64,000 nt of DNA, taken from NCBI GenBank assembly GCA_007026445.1, contig VDMD01000099.1, forward strand, positions 1 to 64,000, given 5' to 3'. The DNA comes from Schizophyllum amplum. Lineage: Eukaryota > Basidiomycota > Agaricomycetes > Agaricales > Schizophyllaceae. The notes beneath the pieces are model-generated. The model had not been told where the DNA came from and made no database searches. It worked only from the letters and a program-made list of their open reading frames with translations. This document shows positions 43,201-54,091 of this stretch, piece by piece (the first letter of the stretch is position 1; every line of letters starts with the position of its first letter). The translations under genes were made by a program, and so were the position numbers.

Positions 43201-46040
43201 CTGCGAATGGCCCGCCTTTCGCGAAGGGCAGCCCAGTCGTCGCGTGGGAGCGCATGAAGCCAGACGGTGACTGGGAGTCCGTGAAGCCCAGTAGCGACTG
43301 GGGGTCCGCTACGAGCAGCAGCGCCACGTCGTCTTTCATCGACGAGGCGCACGATGCGGCAAGGAGGAAGCATGGGGCGTTCGCGGGACATCCGGAATAC
43401 GTCGCGGGTCATCCGCCATCGTTTGCGGGTCATTCAGGAGCGTTCGCAAGCCAGTCGGGATACGTTGAGAGCTCTGATGGCTGGTCACCCGAGGACTGGG
43501 CCCGCTTACGCGACCAGTTCCCGGAGTACGTGGCCCGCATGCAATTCCTGCAGGAGCGCGGCTATGACTACGTGGATGAGGACGATGATCCGGAGGCGCC
43601 GTATGGTTACCCTGGGATGCCGATGCCGTACCCGCCATCCGATGACTATCCTTACGGGCCACCACCGATGGAGGATGACCGCGCGTACTTCAATGGCTGG
43701 TCCACTGGCGCCAACCGCACGCTGTCCGCAATCATCGAGGAGAGCTTGGAACATCTGCCTTCCGGCCTGCCCGGGCACAGCGATATCGGCTCGATCGGCC
43801 GACGGTCCTTCACTGACACGGACGAGATGCTGCGGCGGAAAGCGACGGGGTCGACGATGACATTGTCCACCAGTGATGCGCGCACGAGCTTCGCTGAGAG
43901 CATGCCGAGCAGTATGCGCGCAATCAAGAGCATTCCAAGCAGGAGCACGATCGACCAGACGCCGCGCACGATACCCAGCAGCGACTCCCTCTGGAGTGAT
44001 GCTCAGAGCGTTGCTCGTGGCGTTCCCGAGAGCAGCTCGAGCAGTGACCCACTTCCGTCAACGCCACGCCTCACAGTGCCCTCCTCCATGCCCTCGACAA
44101 GCTCGCTCGCGACCCCGGAGACCACGCCACGCACAGATCGCTCCCCGGGCCCACGCGAGAAGCATCTTGTGCGCGATAACTCGGCTACTGGCAGTGCGGA
44201 GCTTGGCTTCGGCCACCTCTTCGTCGCTCGGCCGCAGACGCTTCTCTCGAGTCAGGCGTCTACCCGAGACAGCGGCCCGACGGAGGACTGGCGCGACAGC
44301 AGGATGATTGACCTCGACCGATGGCTGCCGGACGAGCTCGGCTCAAATGCACCGACGAGGGCCATCAGCCCGACGCCTGTATTGCAGAAGACGACGCCGA
44401 ACAAGGCGCAGAGACCCGCGCTGCAGACAACACCCGCCAAAATGCAGCCCACGGCGTCCAAGGCGTCGTCCTCGCAGTCTACGCCGACGCGCTCAGCTGC
44501 GATGCGGGAGTACTACAGGTCGCAATACGGGGAGGAGTTGCAGACGCTGGTCAGCTCGGACGATGAGAGCGACATCGTGTTGCATCCTAGGCGACCAGTA
44601 ATACCTCCAACGTCGCAGGCGTCGTCTCGCAAGCCAGCGCCGTCGCCGCAGAAGGGAAAGCAGCCGCAGATCACCCCGCAGTCGAGCTCAAGCACGGACA
44701 CAGGGTATGAACCGTTAACAGACAGCGGGCTCTCGATTGATGATGTCAGGAATAGGCGGACGAAGGGAGCGAATGGAGATACCAGCAGTCGCTCGCAGCC
44801 CTCCGACGCTGTTGACTGGAGGGCGTCACGAGATCGCGATGCTACGTCGTCTAGAACGGCGACATCGAAGCCAGTCATTCCCTACACGTCGCGTTCTCAG
44901 CATGGTTATGCACCGTATTCGCACGCGCAGGAGTCAAGCACGGGATCGCGCGCTGGAGCCACCGACGTCGAGTCGGAGTACTCCTCACACTCGTACTCCA
45001 AGTTACCGCCACGCCCGGTCGCTCCAATCCCCTCGACCACGGCGTCTGAGTCGAATGCTAGTGTCGGACGACCGAAGACGCCCTCTGCTCTGCGGCCAAA
45101 AACACCCAGCCGATCCAGGACGCCTGCACCGTCCGAGGTCCCGTCGAGATCGAAAACGCCGGTCGGCAAGTCGAAGTCATCAAAGGCCGTCAAGACCGAG
45201 AGTGAAGTTGAGTGGTACTCGCTCCATCATTCCACGTCGTCGCTCTCTGCACAGCGCACGTCGTCTCCCGCACCCCAGTCAGAGAAGTCGCATGGCCGGT
45301 CGGAAAAGTCACGGTCTGACAAGTCAACAACGCGCGCTGAACCATCGCCACTGCGACCGCGGCCAGAACGTCCGGACTCGCGCGCTTCACGGGGCCAGGA
45401 GAAGGCGGGAAAGACGAAGTCGCGTGTACTGGACGACGGAACGGAGATCACGACTTCGTATCAGCGGCTCACGCAGGACATGCTCGATCGCTTCATGCCG
45501 CAGACGTCTTCCTCGTCAGACGAGCGCCCCTCTACGTCCTTGTCTACGCAATCACGGTCGACGGAGGCGGGGAGATCGCGGGACAAGGGTAAAACGTCCA
45601 GCGTTGCGGCCCCTACACCTCGGCGGGTCGATGCACCTTCCACGCCGAGCCGCTCCTCAACACCTTCCACGCGTGCGAAGACACCCACCAATGCCCGGTC
45701 TTCGACGCCCAGCACTCGTGCCGGCACTCCCAAAGCGGTCAAGCCGGCAAGCTCCACATCGCGAACGGCGCAGCCTTCGAATTCGACGCGGACCTCCCAG
45801 TCTTCGAGCTCGACGCGCAAGAAGGAGCGCCCCGTACCGGTTCCTGGGGTACCACCAGTACCAGTCATCCCTCTCGCGGCGCAGGCGGCGGCAAACGCGC
45901 ACGCTGCTCGGGCAAGCTCACGTATGGCGCTAGTGCCGCCAAACTCGCAAGCGCCGGTCATCCCGCGAGGAGCGCACATACCGCGGTCGGCGTCGTCGGC
46001 TGGATACGCAGCGTCGTCCTCGTCCGTCTCGGAGTACTAG
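40220..46040 (+). CDS. Very large disordered Ser/Pro-rich protein with one coiled coil
   Basis: Six exons join in phase with canonical sites: 40220-40330, 40390-40873, 40930-41266, 41389-42395, 42450-42570, 42767-46040; 1777 residues. Order along the protein: acidic DIDDAAVQRLQLPSLAELL and the similar DIDDDAVAAFDLPSLDVM in exon 2; a TTDESALDVGDRY motif (exon 3) that recurs as TTDESALDVGERYISWADKH (exon 5); a charged coiled coil of about 90 residues in exon 4 (LAEVEARRSARLEAERG to WVETERQMWLKERQQDALLD); a proline patch, REPPPPPVPLMPAAL; and a long Ser/Thr/Pro region with a short ordered island (WSPEDWARLRDQFPEYVARM, then QFLQERGYDYVDEDDD). The end is basic and SRSKTP-rich. No enzyme or membrane domain. 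Function unknown; the composition suggests a scaffold or polarity/cortex protein (inference). Confidence 0.8.
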
Positions 46041-46059
46041 AAGGGGGCATTACTGGAAC

Positions 46060-47010
46060 ATTAGAAGCGGAATTTGGTGAGGGATGGTATGGATTGGCAG
46101 GGCGTAGTTTGACTATGGACTGACTCTTCGCGGGTGTGGAGGTGCTTTCTTCTTTCTTCCGCGTGTTTTCGGGTACTTATGTTCTTGCTTGATCTACTTA
46201 CATCTATATGAAGGAACGGCCAACTACAAGCACAGTGTACTACTACATACTTATGGACTGACGGTGAACATAAGCAACGCAACGCCCGTCTCATCGACTT
46301 GGAGGTCGTTCGCCCGTTATTCCCGATTTGCATTGCACATAAACGGGGCCAAGTGTGCGAGCGCTGACATGGCCATATGGACAGGCAGAACACATAGGAT
46401 TGGAGGCCGGTGATGGCGCATAGTGTACTGACTAAGTAGGAATTGGATCCACAATGTGGGTCCACCAGCGGGCATGCACGTGACTTTATGGTCGTTTTCT
46501 GTTAACTTCCCTCGATCATTATACTCTTTCGCGTCTACTCTTGTGCATTTCCGTCAGCTGCCTTCTATCTATTCATGTTCTGACCATATATGGGTACTTT
46601 GGACGCATACATCCTAGGGGAACCTGGTTGTCCCGGCAGTCTGCATTGGGGTCCGCAGCTTGCGCAACTCTCGTCCGACTCGGAAATCCGTTCGTGCGAC
46701 TGAAGTTTCCGCCGATACCGACTGCAGTATCTGTCAAGCTGAGAGCTATCCTCGTCTTATCTGGGACAATGTCTACGCTAGGCTCGAGTATGCGTGCACG
46801 GCCCAGAATGTCTTCGGCAAGCAATGTACCTGTCGACTGTCGCCCTCTCCCGTCTATACAATCTTATCTCAGTACCGCCGCGGCCATCCCGACCTCTTGG
46901 CTGCGTCCCTTCTCCGTTCTTCGCACTCCATCATACGAAGAAGGCGCTTATCAGGTCCTCCCATGCTGAAGAGGATGTGCGAGATAGCAATGCGCGGCAC
47001 GATAACGCCA
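46060..47010. other. Intergenic region upstream of the MFS gene
   Basis: Lower GC than the neighbouring genes, short frames only. 46500-46620 is AT-rich. No gene is supported. Confidence 0.5.
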
Positions 47011-47012
47011 GC

Positions 47013-47020
47013 AATATAAG
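47013..47020 (+). promoter_or_regulatory. TATA box of the MFS gene
   Basis: GCAATATAAGCGGTG, about 75 bases before the ATG at 47091. Confidence 0.55.
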
Positions 47021-47090
47021 CGGTGGAGTGCGCTTCTCGTGCCAGCTTCGAGCTTCGAAGTCCCTCTCACGCTTCTCCTTCTTGTTCGTC

Positions 47091-49358
47091 ATGGCCGCTC
47101 AAGTGGACTCGCGCCCTGCCCTTGACGAGAAGGTCTCCTACGATGAGAAGCCAGAGCTGGAGAAGACCTCGACGGCGGATGCCTATGTGGTGGACGCGGA
47201 CGACGATGAAGGTGCGTGATCTGGTTCACCGATTGACGAGGTCTGACCATGTTGTAGTCATAATCGACTCGTCTTACACGAAGGAGCAGTTCGGGAAGCT
47301 CAGACGGAAGATTGGTACGTCGCAGCTATCCCCCTTTCCGCACCTGAGTCTAACGATGCGGCTAGACTGGTACCTGCTCCCTCTGATGTGGCTCTGCTGT
47401 AAGCCCGGGACTCCTGGGAGCGTGGATGGCACTTACGCTCGCTTCGTTCCTCATAGATGGCATTCAGCAGACGGACAAGACTGCACTGGGCACAATGGCG
47501 AACTTCGGACTGCGTGAAGGCGAGAAACGTCGTCAATGCCACTTCACCAGCGTGCTGACTGTCGCACAGATACTGGCCTTGTTGGCGCCCAGTACTCATG
47601 GCTCACGACCATCTTCTGTACGTCGTGTCGAATCGCTCAGTAGATAGCAGGCGGCTGACAACTGAGGAACAGACCTGACGTATATGTGCTTCGAATTCCC
47701 GTCCAACCTGCTCCTTCAGAGGTGGCGGATGGGCAAGACGCTGTACGTCCTCTTCCAATTTCTCGTCTGCCAGTCACTGATATGTCAAAGGTCGATTTAC
47801 ATGATCTGCTGGGGCTTTACCGTGCTCGGCATTGGTTTCGGTAAGCCTCGATCTCAGAGCTTACGACCTCCGCTCACCTTGTCCCAGCGAAGAACTTCCG
47901 CACGCTCATCGCCCTCCGCGCACTACAGGGCCTCTTCGAGTGCTGCATCTCCCCCGGCTTCGTCCTCGTCGTCGGCAGCTGGTACACCCGCCGCGAGCAC
48001 GCCTCGCGCGCGCTCGTCTTCCAGAGCGCCAACGCCGGCTTCGGCGTCATCGCCGACCTCATCCTCTACGGCATCGGCTCGCTCCAGGACAAGCACCCCG
48101 AGCTCCAGGCGTGGCGGTACATGTCGTACTTCCTCGGCGGGCTCACGGTCGTCATCGGCATACTCTGCCTGATCTTCCTGGGCACGCCGAGCGAGGTGCC
48201 GTGGTTGAGCGCGGAGGAGCGCAAGATGGCGAATACGCGGATTGTGCGCAACCAGGTCGGCCACGATCGCACGGGCACGAAGGAATGGAAGTGGTACCAG
48301 GCGCGGGAGTGCCTTATTGACCCCTGCGTGCGTGCGTCAGTACACTCGCAAGCCCGCAGACTGACCGGCACATACCACAGTTCTGGCTCGCGGGCTTCAA
48401 CGCATTCTGCTCCTCCGTCCCGAATGGTGGTCTCACGACATTCGGCTCCATCATCGTGCACGACCTCGGCTTCAGTGGCGTCTCACATCGTCGTGAAGAC
48501 TTTGATCGCGCTAACAGCCGCCTCAGCGAAACCTGGAGACCATCCTCCTCAGCATCCCGCGCAGCGTCACCTCCGTGCTCATCTTCGTCGTCGTCGGCAT
48601 CGTCACCAGCAAGTACAAGAACCTGCGGCTTTACATCATGGGCGCCGCCACCATCCCCCCGCTTATCGGCTTCCTCGGCATGGCGCTCATCCCCACGCGC
48701 GATGGGACCAAGGTGCGCGCCCCGGCCTCCCCGCTAGCCCAGAACATTACTCACCTTCCCTCCCGAGTCCAGTGGTCCAAGTGGGGCATGTACTTCATGA
48801 CCGTGCCCTTCGTGCTCTCCCTGTTCCTCGCCTGGAGTGCGTTTCCCTTCCACAGCAGATGCCCTGTACTGTGCTGACGCCGCCCGCTCCCAGCCCTGAT
48901 CATCAGCAACCTCCCCGGCCGCACAAAGCGCACGCTCACCTCGTCCTGGACGTTCATGATGTACTGCGTCGGCAACATGGTCGGCTCCCAGATCTTCAAA
49001 TCCGAAGACGCCCCGACCTACATCCCCGGCGTCGTCGGCTGCGTCGTGTGCTTCGGGCTCGAGATCATCATCATCGCCAGTGCGTATTGGGTTGAGCTGC
49101 TGAATACCGAGCACAGGGCTGATAATTAATCATTAACCACCCCTTAGCCTGGCGCACGATCCTCGTGCTGCGCAACCGCCGCCGCGACCGCGCGCAGGCG
49201 AAGGACGGCCTGACGGACGAGGAGCGCATCCGCCAGGGCAAGATCAACGGCGAGAAAGATCTTACCGATTTCGAGAACCCCTACGTGAGTGCTTTATCAG
49301 GCTGTGATAGCTTGCAACGACGCTGAACATACTAATTCAGTTCCGCTATACGCTGTGA
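47091..49358 (+). CDS. MFS anion:cation symporter, Dal5/allantoate-permease type
   Basis: Fourteen exons can be traced: 47091-47211, 47258-47314, 47366-47398, 47457-47519, 47570-47617, 47673-47742, 47791-47840, 47888-48327, 48381-48479, 48527-48712, 48773-48836, 48894-49079, 49148-49284, 49341-49358. Total 523 residues, the usual size. Signatures: RRKIDWYLLPLMWLCYGIQQ, DKTALGTMANFGL, GLVGAQYSWLTTIFYL, FPSNLLLQRW, the TM4-5 motif LRALQGLFECCISPGFVLVV plus SWYTRREHASR, and LPGRTKRTLTSSWTFMMYCV, then GNMVGSQIF (the Dal5/Tna1 family hallmark). It should import a small organic anion such as allantoate, nicotinate or a vitamin across the plasma membrane; the substrate cannot be read from sequence. 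Intron 4 appears to be GC-AG, and intron 9 uses GTCTCA. Confidence 0.9.
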
Positions 49359-49549
49359 GGTCCAGGCCACGTTTCTCGTATACAGCGTTGCGGCCTTGAG
49401 GGCTTGCGGACGTTGTTTCTGTATTAGCTTCTCTTGTACGATTATTGTTCTGTGTAAACGCAATGTAGAGTGTAAGTTTCTTGTTCTCCTCCATGTCGTG
49501 GTCGCAATGTCTTGTCCTTCCGTTGAGCAGAATCTGTCCAAAAGCAGAG

Positions 49550-50075
49550 CATATGCTTTAGCCTTGAACAGATATGCTTTAGCCTTGAACAGATATGCTT
49601 TATCCTTGAACAGCATGGACGCAGATCCCGAATCTGAACGCCTGTAATCAGTACACAAGCCGTCGACGACTGACCTTGTCGATATGGACGACTGACCTTG
49701 TCGATATGGATGACTGACCTTGTTCCTATGTGCAGTCTTGTTGACCCGATCAGATATCCTCTCCGCGACACGGCTAGACAGCCACCAATGCTTGCATAGT
49801 ATACATTGTGTTCGATCAGCTAGTTGGTACATGTTGCTCTGCGTCGAAGTTACAGGCGAGTCGACGTCAGAGGTGAGTCCATACCGCGCGCCACAACAAT
49901 GGCCCTTCCCCTAAACATCGCCGACTTTCGTCGCCTAACATCGCCGACCTTCGTCGCCTAAACATCGCCAACCTTCGTCGCCTGAATGTCGCCGAACTTC
50001 TTCTCCTAAACATCGCCGACCTTCGTCGCCTAAATATCGCCGACCTTCGTCGCCTAAACATCCCCAACCTTCTTC
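49550..50075. repeat. Three short tandem arrays between two convergent genes
   Basis: 21-bp TATGCTTTAGCCTTGAACAG three times (49548-49612); a unit of about 22 bp, GACTGACCTTGTCGATATGG, three times (49658-49725); a 24-bp unit, CATCGCCGACCTTCGTCGCC, about seven times (49915-50060). The last array runs to, and its final copy overlaps, the stop codon of the minus-strand PPME1 gene, so it is in that gene's 3' UTR. Confidence 0.85.
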
Positions 50076-52135
50076 ACGCCCACCACGACGCGCTCGTTGC
50101 GGCGCCAAAACCCGATGTGGATCTCCGCGAGCCGGGTTGGGTCGTCCTGAGGGGAAAACGTGAGTGAGAGGCGGAACGGTCAGTCAGCTGTGGGTGGGAC
50201 GGAGGAAAGACGATGGACACTGTGGCGAAGGTGAAGAGGATGAACACTGTGGCGAGGGTGAAGAGGATGGACACTGTGGCGAAGGTGAAGAGGATGGACA
50301 TCCTGGCGAGTATGGGCATTCTGACGAGTATGGGCATCCTGACGAGGGATACGAACAAACACGAAGCTCAAGATCGAGGCGGACTAGGATGCTGGTGAAG
50401 AGTTTGAAAACCATGATGAAGAGTTTGAAACCCATGGTGAAGAGGGCAGAAAGCAGATAGGAACAGGAGAGCAGATATGACGAAGAAAGCATAGAGGATG
50501 AAGTCGCAACAGAACCAGCAGCGAAGTAACGCAACAGAACCAACAGCGAAAAAACGCAACAAATTCAACAGCAAAAAACGCAACAAACTCAACAGCAAAA
50601 AACGCAAGGTACGCACCTCGTGCAACAGATGCCCCACCCCGGCGACGACCTCCATCTGGAACTTGCCCTGCATCTGCCCGATCATGAGCTCTTTGTCCAG
50701 GCGGTCGGTTCCTGGTGGGTGGTGTGAGTATGAGCAGTACGAGGGTGAGGTGTATGCGGAGGGACGAGGATACGTCATGCCAGGTGACGCAGATGAATCA
50801 TATGCGGAGTGAGCATCGCTCGCACGAAGCGGAGCGAGCACCATGCACACGGCAGGCCAAATCGCTCACCTGCAAGCACGAGCATCCGCGCCGTCTTCGC
50901 TTCCAGAAACTTCTTCGATAGCCCCTCGAACCAGCCTAGCATCAGCGTTCGTGAGCTGCTGCAGCACCAGTACATCGTACAAGCGCGCACCTCTCCAATA
51001 CGGCGCCGTCGAGCGTAGAGGGGTGCGCCACACGTACTTGAGGACGCCGCCGGGCGGTGCTTCGGTCATGATGGGCGGGATGGAAACGCGCGCGCTGTGC
51101 GCGTTGCGGATGGTCTTCGTGGTGCAGCTAGCCGATGTGGTGAGTGAGAATAGAAGGGGCAGGGGGCCGTGACGACGTACTGCCACTCGACCGCGTCTTC
51201 GAGGCTGTCGAAGCCGTCCGGCCGTGCGTTCAGGAGACTGTTCATGTGTGGGAGGGCGTCGAGTGCGAAGCCTGGGTAGCCTCCGTCAATGTCGAACAAG
51301 GGAGAGAGGGTACTGCGCGCACCTTCCACGGCATCGAGGACGGATACGCCGGTGACGCGATACCTGCGTTCGAGCAGCAGAGGGCACGCGCGCGTCATGA
51401 CCGAGCCGCCCATGCTGTGTCCTACGAGCTGGATCGTGTTATCACCAAAGTGATGAACCTCTTGAGGATGTGCTCACGACGAAGGACGGCGCGGCGGCGG
51501 GGTTGGGGAACACGGTGGTCAGCAGCGCAAAGAGGTCCTGCACCAGCACGTCGATCGACAGATCCTCGTCCTCTTTCTCCGCCGTCGACGTCGTCTTCCC
51601 TGCACGAGAGTCAGCATCGAGGGTATACGGACAAGACGCGAACACGCACCATGCCTGCGCGCGTCAAGCGCCATCACGCCGCACTCGCCCTTGCTCATCT
51701 CCGCCACCTCCTTCGCAAAGCACGCGAAGCTGAGCCCGTTGTACCCCGCGCCGTGGTGGCACACCATCACCGTGCCGTCGGAGAACTTGGGTGGGGTGTA
51801 GTAAATGCGCATGTCGAGCTCGCGGTTGGGCACCGCGATCTGCGCCGCGTCGGCGAAGAAGGGCGCAGCGGAGATGGGTGCAAACGCGGGATTTGGCTCG
51901 CGCTTCGTTCTCGTGCGCGGTGTCTTTGCCTTGCTGTGAGGGTGCGGTCAGAGGATAGATGACCGCGAGCCTTGCAAAGGGACGCACAATGCGGGGGGCC
52001 CAAGCCACTCCCGGGCAAAGAACTCAGAGAATCATTCTCCTCGCCCTCGTCTTCTTCATCCTCCGCGGAGGGGGGCAGGTCGGCTGGTAGTTTCGCTAGA
52101 CGGGCGCTCATTGCTGAGCGGTATAGATCCGACAT
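50054..52135 (-). CDS. PPME1: Protein phosphatase 2A methylesterase 1
   Basis: Nine exons: 52135-about 51984, 51933-51650, 51599-51478, 51428-51323, 51271-51181, 51127-50991, 50935-50870, 50711-50617, 50146-50054; about 381 residues. Alpha/beta hydrolase that removes the methyl ester from the C-terminal Leu of the PP2A catalytic subunit. Seen: N-terminus MSDLYRSAMSARLAKLP and SLSSLPGSGLGPP; oxyanion strand VMVCHHGAGYNGLSFACFA; LDARRHGKT; nucleophile elbow LVGHSMGGSV (Ser about 191); SVLDAVEG; MNSLLNARPDGFDS; LAGTDRLDKELMIGQMQGKF; and the catalytic His in VAGVGHLLHEDDP. The first intron junction is uncertain: the obvious GTGCGT donor does not keep frame; GTCCCT four bases on does, or the C6 run there is miscounted. 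The last intron is 470 nt and full of repeats. Confidence 0.9.
50205..50610. repeat. Tandem arrays inside the last PPME1 intron
   Basis: A 27-bp unit with GGACACTGTGGCGAAGGTGA four times (50212-50300); TATGGGCATTCTGACGAG twice (50310-50345); a 21-bp unit, AAGAGTTTGAAAACCATGAT, two to three times (50396-50445); and AACAGCGAAAAAACGCAAC with AACAGCAAAAAACGCAA (50505-50607). They account for most of the excess length of this intron (470 nt against about 50-55 nt for most others in the gene). Confidence 0.85.
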
Positions 52136-52253
52136 GGTGGTTGTGGAACAGTGTGATTCTGAATGAGAACAAGGCATATCGGCCCTCGGCCGCCCTGTTC
52201 AGCGTCGGGCCAAAGCTGGCTGTCAAGTATACTGCCCATGCCAACCACACACA

Positions 52254-52351
52254 ACACCAATGGTGAAGCGGTTATCATGCTTGCCTTCCACGTTAAGCAT
52301 CACGTGTGCTTACGTCAGCAAGCGGCAGGGGTTCGACTCCCCTTTGGTGTA
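52254..52351 (+). tRNA. tRNA-Gly(TCC), 26-nt intron
   Basis: Acceptor ACACCAA/TTGGTGT (seven Watson-Crick pairs), discriminator A; D arm GTGA/TCAT; anticodon stem CTTGC/GCAAG; T arm AGGGG-TTCGACT-CCCCT. The loop is 33 nt. Removing 52291-52316 leaves CTTCCAA with anticodon TCC. A T4 run follows at 52354. All stems pair, which makes this a secure call. Confidence 0.9.
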
Positions 52352-52369
52352 ATCTTTTGCTCACTGTGA

Positions 52370-52475
52370 GCTCTTTTTGCGCATCTTGTCTTTGACCTTC
52401 AGTGCTTTGCGCATCTTGTCTTTGACCTCCAGTGCTTTTTGCATCTTGTTTTTGACTTCCAGTGCTCTCAAGTCA
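52370..52475. repeat. 30-bp array downstream of tRNA-Gly
   Basis: Three copies of a unit of about 30 bp containing GCATCTTGTCTTTGACCTCC and AGTGCTTT. No gene. Confidence 0.8.
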
Positions 52476-52600
52476 AAGATCTCAATGCAGGCTGTGACGA
52501 AAATGGCGATGGTTGACATGTAATGCTCAGAGACCGACGATACACCGGTTGAGGAGAGTCTCACGCGTAGGGAGAGCCTCTTCGGAAGGCCAGACTCCGG

Positions 52601-53446
52601 CAGTGTTGGTGGGTCTCCGACCTTGGGCGACCGGTCACGGTCGTGGGAACCGACCGTCGCGCGGCGGTCGTGGGGCGGTCAGCGACCGCCACTGATCGGT
52701 AGTCGGGCCGAGTGACGATCGGCATTTGCCGGTCGGCTCATGCGTGGCGGTCTTCAGCCATTGTATTCCGCCGATATACTCGATATAGAATCCCTTTAAT
52801 AGTTGCTCGGGCCGTCACGCAGCCATCGCCGTTGTCCGCCCCAACTCAGAGCGAAGACGTGACACCCGAAGACGCCCAGGTGCAGGCTAGTCCATCGCTT
52901 GCAGACGTAGCGCAGCGTGCGACTTCTTCGCGTTTCCGCGACATCGCCGAGAGCTTCATGAACGATGTCGAAGCCGACAAGGACGATGAAACCTGCTGGC
53001 CGTGGACAACGGAGGTGGGTACAATCCAGGAGCTCTTCGATTTTAGCAACCAAGGATGGGTGAAGATGTTCGAGACCGACGCGCGTCGCACGTTAGACGA
53101 GGAGCTCGAGCTGCATGGCCTCCTCGATCTCGATGCCGATGGTGACACTGATGATGCCGATATCATTGGTGTAGACGAGAATGTGGAGAACCCGGCTCGG
53201 CAGTCCGGTATATTGGAGCAGTAGCATAGTACAGATGTATCAACTTTATCTACATCAGCTTAAGCACCCATATGCGATCTACAAGACGTGTACAGGCGAG
53301 GTGGAGGCCACGGCGCGGCGTGTGACGCTAGGTCGCTCCGTGACTTGCCTAAAACATCAAAGGTCATCCGACCTGTCACGGGTCGGTGGCGGTCTCGCGT
53401 GATGTGACCGGCGGTCTCGCGGCGGTCGGGGACCAGCCCAACACTG
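52601..53446. mobile_element. hAT-like short element with TIRs (probably non-autonomous)
   Basis: Left end CAGTGTTGGTGGGTCTCCGA; right end, read inward, CAGTGTTGGGCTGGTCCCCG. These are imperfect terminal inverted repeats of about 22 bp beginning CAGTG, as in hAT elements. CGGTCG/GACCG subterminal words crowd both ends. Flanks GGCCAGAC (52588-52595) and GGCCAGAG (53447-53454) could be a mutated 8-bp target duplication, but the left one is five bases from the end. Inside, a plus-strand frame (52800-53224: RFRDIAESFMNDVEADKDDE, then ELFDFSNQGWVKMFETDARR) may be transposase debris; I cannot prove it. Confidence 0.6.
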
Positions 53447-53759
53447 GGCCAGAGGGAGTTGCGAAAGGGCCACACTGTGAATGATTGGAGCGCGTTGTAA
53501 AAAACGCCATAGAGTTGTATCGCGTCAGGAGTTATATCATGTGACCACGTCCAGCCCCTATCTGCATTGTTTGTGGCGGCGTGCCGAAATAACTCAAACT
53601 TGCCTCCACCAGCGGCCGCACGCTACGCGACCTGCGTGTCCTACGCTGTACGGGCAGTAGAGCTTGTATATTTTACTGTCGCCCACCGCAGTGAGTTTGA
53701 AGAAAAAAAGCGCGCGCCGCCCGTTGCAAGACTGACATGTCAACAATCCTTAGATTCGT

Positions 53760-54091
53760 GTAGGAGCTACCCGTAGCCGGCGTCCGCGACATCCCAAAGT
53801 GGATAGTCACCTCTGTCGCTCAAATGCGTGAACCGCAGCTGAAGTGAGTACACTCACGCAATAGCAAACCTCTCCTCTGCGCAAACTCTCGGCCTGTCTA
53901 ACTTCGTCCACGCCAGATATCATGCGCGTATTCCCCGTGATGCGAACCTACAGCGGATGCTCCAGGCCATACAGAATGTCTTCGCCATCGAAGAGAACGG
54001 CTCGACACTCACACTACATACTCGCGCTAAAGCCGACATCGCCATCATACTGGCGATTCTCAGGAGGCACGACCCTATGGTTGTAGATCTT
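53760..54091 (+). CDS. Exon pair of an unidentified gene, cut by a TIR element
   Basis: ELPVAGVRDIPKWIVTSVAQ, then MREPQLK, meets a GTGAGT donor; the acceptor CGCCAG joins in phase to YHARIPRDANLQRMLQAIQN, VFAIEENGSTLTLHTR and AKADIAIILAILRRHDPMVV. This reads like real coding sequence. It then runs into the terminal repeat at 54082 and stops (ELLTH*). Upstream exons may exist before 53768 (acceptor-like TTAG/GTAG). Whether it once joined the MYND gene beyond the element, or is an independent truncated gene, cannot be told. Family not recognised. Confidence 0.4.

Noticed and set aside
44737..45933. 398-codon Arg-rich frame within the large disordered-protein gene
   Set aside because: Out-of-register shadow of Ser/Pro codons in exon 6.
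48121..49095. 324-codon frame starting MSYFLGGLTVVIG
   Set aside because: Only its first part is the MFS frame; the rest reads through introns in the wrong register.
53480..53760. Coding exons upstream of ELPVAGVRDIP
   Set aside because: Acceptor-like sites exist, but I could not find a donor and frame that continue them convincingly.
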